NCBI GenBank assembly: GCA_038396625.1
Contig: CP121688.1
Coordinates: 2,294,001 to 2,358,000 of the forward strand
Length of the DNA: 64,000 nucleotides
Direction of reading: 5' to 3'
From: G038396625 sp038396625
GTDB taxonomy: Bacteria; Bacillota; Clostridia; Peptostreptococcales; Thermotaleaceae
The notes below the pieces were generated by a model. It was not told the DNA's origin, ran no database searches, and saw only the letters and a program-made list of their open reading frames with translations. The position numbers were made by a program, and so were the translations under genes. This document shows, one piece after another, positions 51,185 through 60,910 of this stretch. Numbering within the stretch: the first letter of the stretch is position 1; every line of letters starts with the position of its first letter.

Positions 51185-52184
51185 CCCCCATAAAAATAAA
51201 TATTTTTCTACAGTGAGCAAAATCATTAATAATTTTATGATAAAGGGTCCTGTCACTGAAAAAAGTCTTTTAGCATTTCTCAGAAAAAATGGTTTTTATG
51301 AAGCCGATTTTGAATTTGAAGCTTCTCTACTTAACAAAGTTACACAATCAATGCATAACATAGACAATGCTAATTACCATATTCTAAAAAAAGACAAAAA
51401 CACATATAAGCCAGTTATTGAATCCAAAATACCTGTAAGACCTACCCTCATTGAAAAACAGTGGCTTAAAATGATTCTTCAGGATCAAAAGTCTCAGTTG
51501 TTTCTAAAGAATATTACCATTAACAAACTTGTTGCTGCGCTACAACCTATCCCTAGCCCATTCGAGCCAAAATATTGGGATATAAAAAATCAAGACCAAT
51601 ACTGTGATGACTTCAGTGATGTAGTTTATCAGAAGAATTTCAAATTCCTTCTTGAGGCTGTTAGACAGGAAAAAATGATACGCTATACTTATAAGGATAA
51701 GCAGGGTAAACTATACGAGAATAAGGAAGCGTATCCTTTTAGAATAGAATATTCCCTTCGCAATGATAGATTTCGGTTGTCGTCACTACCTGTTAATTTG
51801 GAAAGACCTATAAAAATGAATCTTTCTAGGTTTCTACATATAGAAGTTTTAGAAGATGAACATTCAGATGTAAAAAATACCACACTAAAAAAACTGCGAG
51901 AGAAAAAAGTGAAGCAACCTTTAGTGCTAGAAATTGATAATAAGTATAATGCAATCGAAAGATGTTTTTCCCTCTTTTCATATTATCAAAAAGAAGCATG
52001 TTATCATCCTACAACAGACAAGCATTTACTTAAAATCTACTACTACCAATTTGATGAATCTGAAATTATAAGAGATATTCTCTCTTTGGGGAGTTCCGTG
52101 ATCGTTATTGAACCTGAACATATTAGAAACCAAGTAATCAGAAGAATCCATCTTCAAGTTTCACTTTCTAATGATTGTTTATAG
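51171..52184 (+). CDS. WYL-domain protein (second of pair)
   Basis: A 337-residue partner. The first 150 residues are helical; the WYL-like domain is at about 160-230 (EKMIRYTYKDKQGKLYENKE, YSLRNDRFRLSSLPVNLERP, NLSRFLHIEVLE), with the key WYL residues partly degenerate, then a C-terminal extension ending DILSLGSSVIVIEPEHI. AAGGAGG lies 12 bases ahead of the ATG, inside the first WYL gene, so the two are translationally coupled and may act as a heterodimer, as PafB and PafC do. It converges on the two-ATPase operon. Confidence 0.72.
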   Translation: MVLFSPHKNKYFSTVSKIINNFMIKGPVTEKSLLAFLRKNGFYEADFEFEASLLNKVTQSMHNIDNANYHILKKDKNTYKPVIESKIPVRPTLIEKQWLKMILQDQKSQLFLKNITINKLVAALQPIPSPFEPKYWDIKNQDQYCDDFSDVVYQKNFKFLLEAVRQEKMIRYTYKDKQGKLYENKEAYPFRIEYSLRNDRFRLSSLPVNLERPIKMNLSRFLHIEVLEDEHSDVKNTTLKKLREKKVKQPLVLEIDNKYNAIERCFSLFSYYQKEACYHPTTDKHLLKIYYYQFDESEIIRDILSLGSSVIVIEPEHIRNQVIRRIHLQVSLSNDCL

Positions 52185-52217
52185 CTATTTAGAAAAAATA
52201 TCTTTCAAATAATATGA

Positions 52218-52257
52218 AAAGGCACTTGCTCTAAATAATTTTTAGGCAAGTGCCTTT
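52218..52257. terminator. bidirectional terminator between WYL pair and ATPase operon
   Basis: AAAGGCACTTGC and GCAAGTGCCTTT form a 12-bp perfect stem with a 16-base loop midway between convergent stops at 52184 and 52283. Confidence 0.8.
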
Positions 52258-52282
52258 GAAGAAATAGTCTTATTTGGAGAGG

Positions 52283-54058
52283 TTATTTTGTCAATTGTTG
52301 AAGTACATCAAAGAAACTTTCGTTTGCTTTTCTAAAAATAATGCCTCTAAGGGTTTTTATTTCTTCTTTACTAATTTTTTTACCATCTATATCATTGCTA
52401 TGGGCTGTATTATTTCTAATGTCTCTTAATTTCCTTAAATCATTACGTAGATTAACTAGGTTTACACTATTTTGTTCAACAAATCTTATAATTTTCGGCT
52501 CTTTCTTCGTCAAATATTCTAGTTCTCCTATCATGATATAATGTCTGTTTGAAATCTCATCATTTCTTACTAACTGATTCGGAAATTTATTTTGTAGATA
52601 GGGTAGAAGTTTTGTATTGATCTCGAGTTCTACACTCCTACAATACAATAAACTTATAAAAGCTAAGTCCAAATCTGCTTGTCCATATAGAGCATTTAGT
52701 CGCTCTGCCACTAATAAATTTTCCTTTGATTCACTTTCTAATGTATCCCAGAAGCTGAATGTACCAAAGTCAGCTGATAATGCATCTGAAGATTTTAAAT
52801 CAATCTTGTCAGCAAATAAGCTTTTAACGGTACTTACACTCTCTCTAAAATCATCTTCCCCACCTTGATCTAATTTCAGCGCAGCATTAAAAGCTTGAAT
52901 AAAGTCTTTAATCAAATGAATCGCATCTTCATAACTATTTGGATTGGTCTCTACAGCTACCGCTACCTCATCCATAGATTGGTAGATCCCTAAATCAATG
53001 TGCTTAAAATAATGCTTAAAAGCATCCGAAACAAATTCATAACCACTTACATCTTTTAAGAGGTATCGGTCCACTAAAGCTTTAATCTGATATGTATCTT
53101 CTACAATATTGCTATCTGTTAAAGTTAGAGCTTTTAAAATTTGTCTTTCTTCTTCACTGGCACGCTTTAAAATGGAATCATATATTGTATAACACTCGCT
53201 ATTAACATTCATTATAAAATTTTCATACGTCTCGTATTCCTGGTTTTTTTGCTTTTTGGTTAATAAACAATTGCACGCTGAACGCAAAATATATGGATAT
53301 CCTCCACTTGCCTTTTTTATCCATTCTATTTCATCATCCTTAATTTCTAAAGACATTTTATGAAAATTATGGATGACGTATTGATTTATCGATTTCTCAT
53401 TGAATAAGGGAATGGTTTCTTTTGTAAAAATATTATAAAAACCAGAGCTGACAGTTTCTATCGATATTGTATCGAGACTTCTTAAACTAGCTATTATGTA
53501 TTGCACATTGTATCTTGGATTTGCTAGTGTTCTTAAAAAATTAAACTCATTATAGGTTAAGTTAAATTCTTCCACTGCATTTTCAAAATTGTCTATTACA
53601 AGGACACTTTTATAGCCTTCCCTTGCTAATCTTCTCATCATATCCTTAAAGTTGTCTTGTAGCACAAATAGCTCTTTCTCTCTGATTGTCTTTTCATAAA
53701 TTTTGTTTAATGTTTTCTTTAATCCTTCATCAAGATTCATATTTTCTTGTACAGTAGTATTGATCGAGCTGTGAATTGTTTTATAAAAATCAGCAGTTTC
53801 ATGTAAGCTTTCTGCAAAATCTAAATATACCATAACAACTGTCGAATCCACTTCATACTTTTCTATATTTTCAGTAAAAAACAAAGCGTTAAGAATAGTT
53901 GATTTCCCCATGCTTCTTTCTGCTACAAGAGAGAGACATGGTAAATCAGCATTATTTATATAATCGAAAAATATGGTTTCTACTAAAAAACCATGTCCAT
54001 AGAAGTTTTCAATTTTATTGATGGGTCTCTTATTGGTAAATGGGTTTGTAAGATGCAT
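52283..54058 (-). CDS. P-loop ATPase with C-terminal HEPN-like domain (candidate toxin/effector)
   Basis: A 591-residue protein. Residues 20-340 form an AAA/STAND-like ATPase: the P-loop is VAERSMGKSTIL with Lys52-Ser53 (the first Gly is replaced by Ala), Walker B SVLVIDNFE with Asp156, then IIASLRSLDTI (sensor region) and GGYPYILRSACNCLL, a hallmark of the DNA/ligand-sensing AAA group. The C-terminal part (about 425-591) is all helical, with YCRSVELEINTKLLPYLQ and LRDIRNNTAHSND; RN-x3-H at 548-553 is the motif of HEPN ribonucleases. GGAGGTATAGTCT within the end of the preceding gene precedes the ATG, so the two are coupled. I infer an RNase effector gated by the ATPase; a non-catalytic HEPN-like scaffold is the alternative. 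Confidence 0.65.
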   Translation of the reverse strand: MHLTNPFTNKRPINKIENFYGHGFLVETIFFDYINNADLPCLSLVAERSMGKSTILNALFFTENIEKYEVDSTVVMVYLDFAESLHETADFYKTIHSSINTTVQENMNLDEGLKKTLNKIYEKTIREKELFVLQDNFKDMMRRLAREGYKSVLVIDNFENAVEEFNLTYNEFNFLRTLANPRYNVQYIIASLRSLDTISIETVSSGFYNIFTKETIPLFNEKSINQYVIHNFHKMSLEIKDDEIEWIKKASGGYPYILRSACNCLLTKKQKNQEYETYENFIMNVNSECYTIYDSILKRASEEERQILKALTLTDSNIVEDTYQIKALVDRYLLKDVSGYEFVSDAFKHYFKHIDLGIYQSMDEVAVAVETNPNSYEDAIHLIKDFIQAFNAALKLDQGGEDDFRESVSTVKSLFADKIDLKSSDALSADFGTFSFWDTLESESKENLLVAERLNALYGQADLDLAFISLLYCRSVELEINTKLLPYLQNKFPNQLVRNDEISNRHYIMIGELEYLTKKEPKIIRFVEQNSVNLVNLRNDLRKLRDIRNNTAHSNDIDGKKISKEEIKTLRGIIFRKANESFFDVLQQLTK

Positions 54059-54061
54059 AGA

Positions 54062-57000
54062 CTATACCTCCATATATATCCTGTCAACTGGCTTATGAAC
54101 TTGTATCCACCGTCTTACCAAATCTATGGCAAATCGATATTCACTTTTTCGAGTAGAGACATTCATATCAATGAGCAAGTTTTTGTACTCTAAATTTGTT
54201 ATTGCTTTATTAAACGCCCCCTTATCTACTTGGATATATTTTTCTGTCTTATTCATTAGTTCTGTAAAAGATAGTGTGTCATAAGGATGGAAAAGCTGTG
54301 CAGCCAATACTGCTACGATGATTCTTTCAATTTTATCTATTGAATCCCACAAGTGCTTAAAATATGGGGACTGTGTATCTGATGCAATATTTTCTGCCAC
54401 CCTCTCAACATCAGATAAATAAATGTTATTTCTTTTTTCTTTATTTAACAGTCTCACAATTTGAGAGCAAATAATCTTTGTATAGTAAGGATGACCGTTA
54501 GTAAGATTGTATATTCTCTCTACACTGCTGTCATTAAAGTTCGCTATTCCTGCTAATGGTTTCGTTATAAGCTCGATGGCTTCTTCTTTTTCTAAAAAAC
54601 TAACAGGTATTGAAATTGACATATTGTATATGGTTTGTGCATAATCAAATATCATTTCAAGCACTTTATCTGCTCCTGCTACAATAAACTTCAATTCATT
54701 TCTATGCTGAATTTTACTTCTCAGCCAACCAAGCAACTGTTGTGGATAGCGTCCTTCATTGATTCCCACCAGCAATTCTTCGAATTCATCAAGCATGATG
54801 ATTACTTTCTGCTTACCTATAGCCGCTTTAATATCGTCTAAATAATGATCCATCGCCAGTAAAGGCTCTTCTAAAAATAAATCTAGCGTTGGCTCTTTGA
54901 TTTTTATATTATAATCTGCCAGTGCTTCATAAATACCTCTAGCAAAAGTGGAGTAGACCAAGCTTGCCATGGAGTTGTAAGCTCCTGTTTCCTGTAAATC
55001 TACAAAAACAGGAATCGTATCTCCCTCTAGTGTATTCTTTAAAAAATTAAGAATCGATGTTTTCCCTACTCTTCTCATTCCATGGATGACTAACAAATTA
55101 TTGGTCTCAACAGAATAGCAGTTTTCATAGATATCATTGATGATTTTTTTTCGACCAAAGAATTGCTTTGGTTTATTCACAGCATTTAATCCATACAGAT
55201 CATTGATCCGTCTAAAGCTTTGTTTCTCCGTAACAATCTTCATCACTGTTTTAGGAGAAGGTAGTATGACATGATGTTTTGCTGCTATGTCCATATATTC
55301 AACAAAAAATTCAACTTCAAAATCATCACATTCATTCATAACACATTCAAAGCTTAGGGGCACCCTATCATTTCCTCGTACGCTTTGGATTTCCCTAAAG
55401 GATCCATTCTTAACCACACCTTTGCCATTAATATTAATGGTTACTTTTACATTCTCTGCTATGCCATTTCCTTTATTATAGATCTCTAAAAAAATCGTTC
55501 CTTCTCTCTTCATGTCATTATTTTGAAACTTAACAACTAAATTAGGTTCGTTAATAAGATTACTACTTTCTTGAATCGCCAATGTTCTCCAAGCAGCAAT
55601 CATATGTTTTAACACCTTTGAATATTTTCTATATTTTAATCTATTAATCATATTACTCGCCTGTTCTATTTTTGTAAGCAATATTGAGTAATACTGTGTC
55701 TTATCTGCTATTTTATCTATTTCGTTATATTTTATTACGCAATATGTAATATCAACGAGAGAGTTCAGTATATTATCCAAATACTTGCTTTCTACATTTT
55801 CCGCTATCCAATTAAACTGATGAGAGCATTCTTTAACATGTCTTATATTATGGAAATATATAACCCCTTCAATAAAGTCACCTAGCATCATTTCCACAAA
55901 ATCACTGCTATCACTGATATGCTTTTCATCAAACTTAGCCAACACTAAAGCTTCATATGCAAAACACCGTTGTTTTCCGTAATCTCGAATATTTTTTGCA
56001 ATTTTTACAGACTCTCTGGCGCAATCTATAAAACTACACAATAATCCTTTACTATCTGAAATTTGTCTGTAAAGATGGGCTAAGTAGATGAACTGTTCTA
56101 ATCTTTTGGCAGGTTGATCTATTAATTGCAAGCTGGCCTTTATCTCATAGGACAATTCTTTTGATGGTGTTCTCCCACCATTTACATCGAAGGCTTCATA
56201 TTTTTCCCATATTAAAGGTGTATTTTCTTTTATAAATGTTAAAATTTCATGTGTTGAATACTTATACTGATTGTTTTCTTGCACATTATTATTATGTTCT
56301 TTCTGCAAGTGCTTTTTACGCTCCTCTAATTGTTTTAATAACTGCTCGCACTTTGAACCATCACTACATAGGAAAAGCTTATTGATTATTTCTTCCGCCT
56401 CATAAAGATTTCCTAGATTAATATTTGCTTGAGCAAAATTGCACATGATATCAATGTCTTCTGGTGCGTATTTTAAGGCATCTTTAAAATTGATCGCTGC
56501 ATTTTTAAAATCATTTTTCATCAGAAAGCACTTACCAATATGATTCAATAATATGCTTTTTTGTTTTTCCTCGTATCTATTTTCCTTAAGGATGATTTGC
56601 AAAAGAGAAATGGCTTCATCATATTGTCCCGTTTTGCTATATGCATTAACAAGTGTATTGTTAAACCACACTCTATCATTCACAAACTGATTATTTCGTT
56701 TAAGATGATCAATGGCTTCATCCAGCCTATCTAAACCAAAGTACAAACTGGTAAGGTTTTTTATAGCACTTTCTTCATTATCTTGTTTTAATATTGCTTC
56801 TTGATACAGTTGTATCGCTTTTGGCGTATCTTTTTCAGCTAATCTAGCTCTTTCAGCCCTAGCAAAAGGATTGTTTCCCCTTGGTAGCCCTTTTATTTTG
56901 GCACAACCTATCCACTTCTCTAGCGTATTTTGAGCTTTTAATGCAATCGGAGCCGAATCTACCATAGGTCTTAACAATTGAATAGCTCTGTGGTATTCAC

Positions 57001-58312
57001 CCATTTCAGCAAAAGATACAGCTTTTTTGTAAAGCGTATCCACAAACCCTGTTTTTTGACTTGTTAATGTTATGTTAAACGTTTTTGGATTGCTAATAGG
57101 AATTAGTTTATCTAGAATCATTCTTGGATAAGTTTTTACATATGTTTTTATTTCACAAGGCAAGCATGAGTTGCTGTAATCATGCTTTAGAATCATATCA
57201 AAATCTTCATTTGAAGTGTATCTTAGTTCATTTTTATGAAAATGGTAATTGATCCAATCAGACCCAATAACAAATCCATAGTTTTGATTGGGTACAAATT
57301 CATAGATTAGACCCTTGGTAATGGGAGGATCGATCGTTTCATGATATAGGCTACCACTCTCTATGCTTTCATCGATAATCTGAACAAACCTGTCATAGGT
57401 AGGTTTATAACTTATTTGATTTCTTAGTACATCCAAGTCACCCATCATATCTGCTCGTTTTAGTTTGCCTGTCTTCATTTTTAAGTAAAGTTCTTTAGCA
57501 ATAGTTGAATTTTTTGTTTCTAACAGCATATATATTACAGCTTCAAAAAAGTAATTTATTTCCTCTTCTGATGCATGGGCTAGTACATTTTGCAACGACT
57601 TGATTATTCCTAGTTTTGTAACCTTATAAATATAAATTAACCAGTGATTAAGATTTGTTTTAATATCATATCTGGAAAAGTACTTTTCAAAGCCATAAAT
57701 TGCTAAATAATCATTGTTGGATCGAATGGATGCCATAGCTAGATTAGGCCATAATTCGTCATATTCAAAACATATGACAGCTTGTCGATAATAATAGATG
57801 CATGATCTCAAATCAAAGGTCTGCTCATTTACTAAATATGACAAATAACCCATCATAGCTGATATGATCTTTTTATCCTCATATTTTTCTTTCAGTCTCT
57901 CTAATTTTTTAAAAAGTCCATTAGCTTTATTCTTTCTACTAGTACACTGTGTCATGCTACATATCTTTTTGTATTCCATATTATATTCATTAATCGGTAC
58001 TGATTTATCTTTTAAATAATCATACGTCAATTGTACCTGGGGCTTTCCTAAATTCCAATTGGTGCTTTTCATTTTTTCTTCATATTTCTGCTTTAATTGT
58101 TCTAAGTCATCATTCCAATCATCTTGCCAAGCTTCTGCTACGATACTTTCTATCTCCTCTATTTCAATGCGAGCACTACTATCTATTGTTTCTATCACAA
58201 CAAAGGTGCGTGCAATCTGATCAAGTATTCCGTTTATTGTGTTGCCGTCTTTCATCGTTATGAATATACTGCTCCCAAGAACATGTTTTTGTTGTACTTC
58301 GACACAATTCAT
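54062..58312 (-). CDS. large Lsm/cold-shock-like, TPR and STAND ATPase protein
   Basis: A 1416-residue cytoplasmic protein with an unusual domain order. About 5-62: Lsm-like strands (VLGSSIFITMKDGNTINGIL, FVVIETIDSSARIEIEEIES). About 328-365: a cold-shock/S1-like beta-barrel (TKGLIYEFVPNQNYGFVIG, YHFHKNEL). About 425-665: several TPR repeats (AISLLQIILKENRYEEKQ, AAINFKDALKYAPEDIDI). About 925-1015: a beta-sandwich like CARDB (GTIFLEIYNKGNGIAENVKV). About 1050-1300: a STAND-type ATPase with FFGRKKII, P-loop GMRRVGKTS at 1078-1086 and Walker B VIIMLDEFEE. About 1325-1405: a winged helix. GAAAGGAAAG nine bases ahead sets the ATG at 58312. I read it as an RNA- or ligand-sensing switch paired with the HEPN-like ATPase; no named system matches. 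Confidence 0.7.
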   Translation of the reverse strand: MNCVEVQQKHVLGSSIFITMKDGNTINGILDQIARTFVVIETIDSSARIEIEEIESIVAEAWQDDWNDDLEQLKQKYEEKMKSTNWNLGKPQVQLTYDYLKDKSVPINEYNMEYKKICSMTQCTSRKNKANGLFKKLERLKEKYEDKKIISAMMGYLSYLVNEQTFDLRSCIYYYRQAVICFEYDELWPNLAMASIRSNNDYLAIYGFEKYFSRYDIKTNLNHWLIYIYKVTKLGIIKSLQNVLAHASEEEINYFFEAVIYMLLETKNSTIAKELYLKMKTGKLKRADMMGDLDVLRNQISYKPTYDRFVQIIDESIESGSLYHETIDPPITKGLIYEFVPNQNYGFVIGSDWINYHFHKNELRYTSNEDFDMILKHDYSNSCLPCEIKTYVKTYPRMILDKLIPISNPKTFNITLTSQKTGFVDTLYKKAVSFAEMGEYHRAIQLLRPMVDSAPIALKAQNTLEKWIGCAKIKGLPRGNNPFARAERARLAEKDTPKAIQLYQEAILKQDNEESAIKNLTSLYFGLDRLDEAIDHLKRNNQFVNDRVWFNNTLVNAYSKTGQYDEAISLLQIILKENRYEEKQKSILLNHIGKCFLMKNDFKNAAINFKDALKYAPEDIDIMCNFAQANINLGNLYEAEEIINKLFLCSDGSKCEQLLKQLEERKKHLQKEHNNNVQENNQYKYSTHEILTFIKENTPLIWEKYEAFDVNGGRTPSKELSYEIKASLQLIDQPAKRLEQFIYLAHLYRQISDSKGLLCSFIDCARESVKIAKNIRDYGKQRCFAYEALVLAKFDEKHISDSSDFVEMMLGDFIEGVIYFHNIRHVKECSHQFNWIAENVESKYLDNILNSLVDITYCVIKYNEIDKIADKTQYYSILLTKIEQASNMINRLKYRKYSKVLKHMIAAWRTLAIQESSNLINEPNLVVKFQNNDMKREGTIFLEIYNKGNGIAENVKVTININGKGVVKNGSFREIQSVRGNDRVPLSFECVMNECDDFEVEFFVEYMDIAAKHHVILPSPKTVMKIVTEKQSFRRINDLYGLNAVNKPKQFFGRKKIINDIYENCYSVETNNLLVIHGMRRVGKTSILNFLKNTLEGDTIPVFVDLQETGAYNSMASLVYSTFARGIYEALADYNIKIKEPTLDLFLEEPLLAMDHYLDDIKAAIGKQKVIIMLDEFEELLVGINEGRYPQQLLGWLRSKIQHRNELKFIVAGADKVLEMIFDYAQTIYNMSISIPVSFLEKEEAIELITKPLAGIANFNDSSVERIYNLTNGHPYYTKIICSQIVRLLNKEKRNNIYLSDVERVAENIASDTQSPYFKHLWDSIDKIERIIVAVLAAQLFHPYDTLSFTELMNKTEKYIQVDKGAFNKAITNLEYKNLLIDMNVSTRKSEYRFAIDLVRRWIQVHKPVDRIYMEV

Positions 58313-58461
58313 AAATCGTTTCTTTCCTTTCAATTTACTGAATAATTACATAAAACATACACTGTTATATTCTTTAGAAATTCGACAAATCCTCCTTTTT
58401 TATATAAAATCGCCTATCACTTGGTATTGTCATGCATTTGTACATCACTACTCTTTTCTCA
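58313..58461 (-). promoter_or_regulatory. upstream region of the two-ATPase operon with 0A-box-like site
   Basis: On the minus strand AAAAAAGGAGGATTTGTCGAA lies about 70-90 bases ahead of the start: a strong ribosome binding site with no ORF after it, fused to TGTCGAA (58381-58387), the Spo0A box core. TATAAC follows 11 bases later. The site could be regulatory, or a leftover start of a lost gene. Confidence 0.3.
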
Positions 58462-58938
58462 TTATTTTATTATGTTTTGCATCTCTGCTCTTGTAATATC
58501 CAGTAAATCTTTCACAGATAACTCAATCTGTATGCCTGTTTTTCCTCCACTTACAATCATCTCATCGAGGTTAAGAGCACTTTCATCTATGAAGGTCTTA
58601 TACTCCTTCTTCATCCCTATAGGAGAACATCCACCTCTTATATATCCTGTATGTTTTTTTATATCCTTTATATGAATCATTTCCACTTTCTTTTCATTGG
58701 CTACTTTTGCAGCTTTTTTTAAGTCCAATTCTTCTTTAACTGGAATAACACATACAAATATACTTTTACTATTTCCCTGTAGCACTAAAGTTTTGTATAC
58801 AACGTCAACATCTTTTTGTATCTTTTCAGCCACTGAAATACCATCTATTTTCCCATCTTCACTATTGTATGTGATGACATTATAGTTGATTTTGTTCTTA
58901 TCTAGGATGCGCATTGCGTTGGTTTTTGGTTGTGCCAT
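58462..58938 (-). CDS. ybaK: Cys-tRNA(Pro)/Cys-tRNA(Cys) deacylase, YbaK type
   Basis: A 158-residue YbaK/EbsC-family editing protein that hydrolyses mischarged Cys-tRNA(Pro). Family features: start MAQPKTNAMRILDKNKINYN, then VYKTLVLQGNSKSIFVCVIP, ELDLKKAAKVANEKKVEM and HTGYIRGGCSPIGMKK, the conserved GYxxGxxSPxG loop. Length is typical. GAAGGTGAAAAA precedes the ATG. It stands alone between the two-ATPase operon and the helicase terminator. Confidence 0.93.
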   Translation of the reverse strand: MAQPKTNAMRILDKNKINYNVITYNSEDGKIDGISVAEKIQKDVDVVYKTLVLQGNSKSIFVCVIPVKEELDLKKAAKVANEKKVEMIHIKDIKKHTGYIRGGCSPIGMKKEYKTFIDESALNLDEMIVSGGKTGIQIELSVKDLLDITRAEMQNIIK

Positions 58939-59112
58939 TTTTTCACCTTCTTTTGGTTTTTGGATTAAGCTTACAATTTATTATAATATATTATCAAAAG
59001 CTTTGTAAGTTTTTCATTTTTCATGCAAGGTAGAAGAAGACTTGTATTCTTGCTTATACCTTTCTCAGTCTTTTGATGTCAATAAGATAAAACCCTTAAC
59101 AAAGTATGTAAA

Positions 59113-59146
59113 AAAGCCTTGATTTACCACTGTAGATCGAGGCTTT
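59113..59146 (-). terminator. intrinsic terminator of the DEAD-box helicase gene
   Basis: AAAGCCTTGAT pairs with ATCGAGGCTTT (one G-T pair); on the minus strand it follows the helicase stop at 59196 and ends in TTTTT. Confidence 0.85.
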
Positions 59147-59195
59147 CCTTAAGTTTCAAGAAGATTCTTTTATTTTTTGGTTTTTAAAAAAACTA

Positions 59196-60554
59196 TTATC
59201 TTGATCTTTTTTTCAACTTTGTATGTTGTTTCCCCCTCGGAGCATTTTTCTTTTTGTCTCCTGCAGATTTTTCTTTAGGCTTTCTGTCACCTTCATGCTT
59301 ATACTTATTTGATGATGCCTTCATATTCTTATTTTTCTTGTATCTTAACCTCTGATTTACACTATTACTAGACTTATTATACCCGCCCTCTCTCTTGTTT
59401 CTTCCATCATCTATTATTGTATTATTTTCTTGTCCTTTTTCTTTTACAATTTTTCGTCTTTTTAATGTCATTTTTATTTTTTTTTCAATTTCATTAAGCC
59501 TTTCTTGATCTTTTGTTGTAACAAACGTAATCGCAAGACCCTTTTGTCCAGCTCGCCCTGTACGACCTATTCGATGAATATAACTCTCTGCATCCTCTGG
59601 TATGTCATAGTTCATAACATGTGTAAGCCCTTCTATGTCCAAACCCCGGGCAGCTACATCTGTTGCAACAAGGAATTGTATCTCAAGTTTTCTAAAAGCC
59701 TTCATCACTTTCTCACGTTTTGCTTGGGTCAAATCACCATGTAGTTCATCCGAACTATATCCACGACGTTGAAGCCCCTCATTCAGTGCACTTACACGCC
59801 GTTTTGTACGACAAAAAATGATTGCCATAAATGGTCTATATTCATCAATCACCTTACAAAGTGCATCTTGCTTTCCCCTATCTGTGGTTTCAATCACGAC
59901 CTGCTTTATTTCATCCAATGTTATATTACTACTTTGTATACGTATCTGAGTGGCATCTATCATATATCGAGAAGTCAATGCAAGAATTTCCTTTGGCATT
60001 GTTGCAGAAAATAACATGGTTTGTCTTTTCTTTGCCGTTTGATGTATAATTTCCTCTACATCCTTTAAAAATCCCATGTGAAGCATTTGATCCGCTTCAT
60101 CTAATACAAGCATTGAAAGTTGGTGAAAATCAATACTTCCTCTCCTAAGATGATCTAATAATCTCCCCGGAGTACCAATGACCATATGTATATCGCCTTT
60201 TAGTTTCTTGATCTGTTGCTGCACATCCTGACCACCATATGCCGCTAGTATATTAATCCCCTTTGTGGATGCAAGTTTTCTGGCTTCAACCGTAATCTGT
60301 ATGGCTAATTCCCTAGTAGGTGTAATAATTAAGGCTTGTATAAAAGGTTTATTTACATCGATTTTTTCCATTATTGGAAGCAAAAACGCAAGAGTTTTAC
60401 CTGTTCCAGTTTGTGCCTGTGCGATAACATCTTTTCCTGTCAACAATGCTGGGATCGACTGCATCTGGATGGGCGTCGGTTCTTCTATGCCATTTTCATT
60501 CAAAGTCTTTACTAATTTCTTACTAATTCCTAGCATATCAAAATTTCTTTTCAT
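59196..60554 (-). CDS. DEAD-box RNA helicase
   Basis: A 452-residue ATP-dependent RNA helicase. Q motif FDMLGISKKLVKTLNENGIEEPTPIQ at the start, then AQTGTGKT (I), PTRELAIQ (Ia), TPGRLLDHL (Ib), LDEADQML (II), FSATMP (III), and in domain 2 IIFCRTKRR (IV), ATDVAARGLDI (V) and YIHRIGRTGRAG (VI). The C-terminal 75 residues are very rich in Lys, Arg and Asn, a flexible RNA-binding tail. It belongs to the CshA/RhlE/DeaD group, likely in RNA decay, ribosome assembly or cold adaptation. GGAAGGATATTAAAT precedes the ATG. Confidence 0.95.
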   Translation of the reverse strand: MKRNFDMLGISKKLVKTLNENGIEEPTPIQMQSIPALLTGKDVIAQAQTGTGKTLAFLLPIMEKIDVNKPFIQALIITPTRELAIQITVEARKLASTKGINILAAYGGQDVQQQIKKLKGDIHMVIGTPGRLLDHLRRGSIDFHQLSMLVLDEADQMLHMGFLKDVEEIIHQTAKKRQTMLFSATMPKEILALTSRYMIDATQIRIQSSNITLDEIKQVVIETTDRGKQDALCKVIDEYRPFMAIIFCRTKRRVSALNEGLQRRGYSSDELHGDLTQAKREKVMKAFRKLEIQFLVATDVAARGLDIEGLTHVMNYDIPEDAESYIHRIGRTGRAGQKGLAITFVTTKDQERLNEIEKKIKMTLKRRKIVKEKGQENNTIIDDGRNKREGGYNKSSNSVNQRLRYKKNKNMKASSNKYKHEGDRKPKEKSAGDKKKNAPRGKQHTKLKKRSR

Positions 60555-60910
60555 ATTTAATATCCTTCCTGTTTTATATATTTACTTACATTGTACAGAA
60601 AATTTTACGAATAATTTTAACATCTTGTACCTTTTAAGTCAATCCTGTATTCTTTGTAAAATCAGTTTTATCAATGATTAAATCATTTCTTATGGTTACT
60701 TTAATCTATAAAAAACATCAATAATCATTCCATAAATTTCCTTTGAATTGTCACAATACTGGCACCATATCCATTTATTATAAAGTCAACCTTCATCATA
60801 TTTTATATATCAAGTGTCTTTATACTTTTATACAAAATAGCATGTGATTTTAAAGATGAGGAAATTAAAGCCATAGCTTTCTAAATCATAATCATGGGAA
60901 ATTTTAAAAT
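60555..60910. other. intergenic region, nothing recognised
   Basis: AT-rich DNA between the helicase start and the ferredoxin fragment. I see no ORF with a ribosome binding site and no known RNA. Earlier parts of the broken NapH-like gene may once have been here, but I could not trace them. Confidence 0.4.

Noticed and set aside
58295..58301. Another TTCGACA (Spo0A-box core) near the start of the large TPR-STAND gene
   Set aside because: It is inside the coding region and this 7-mer is expected several times in the window.
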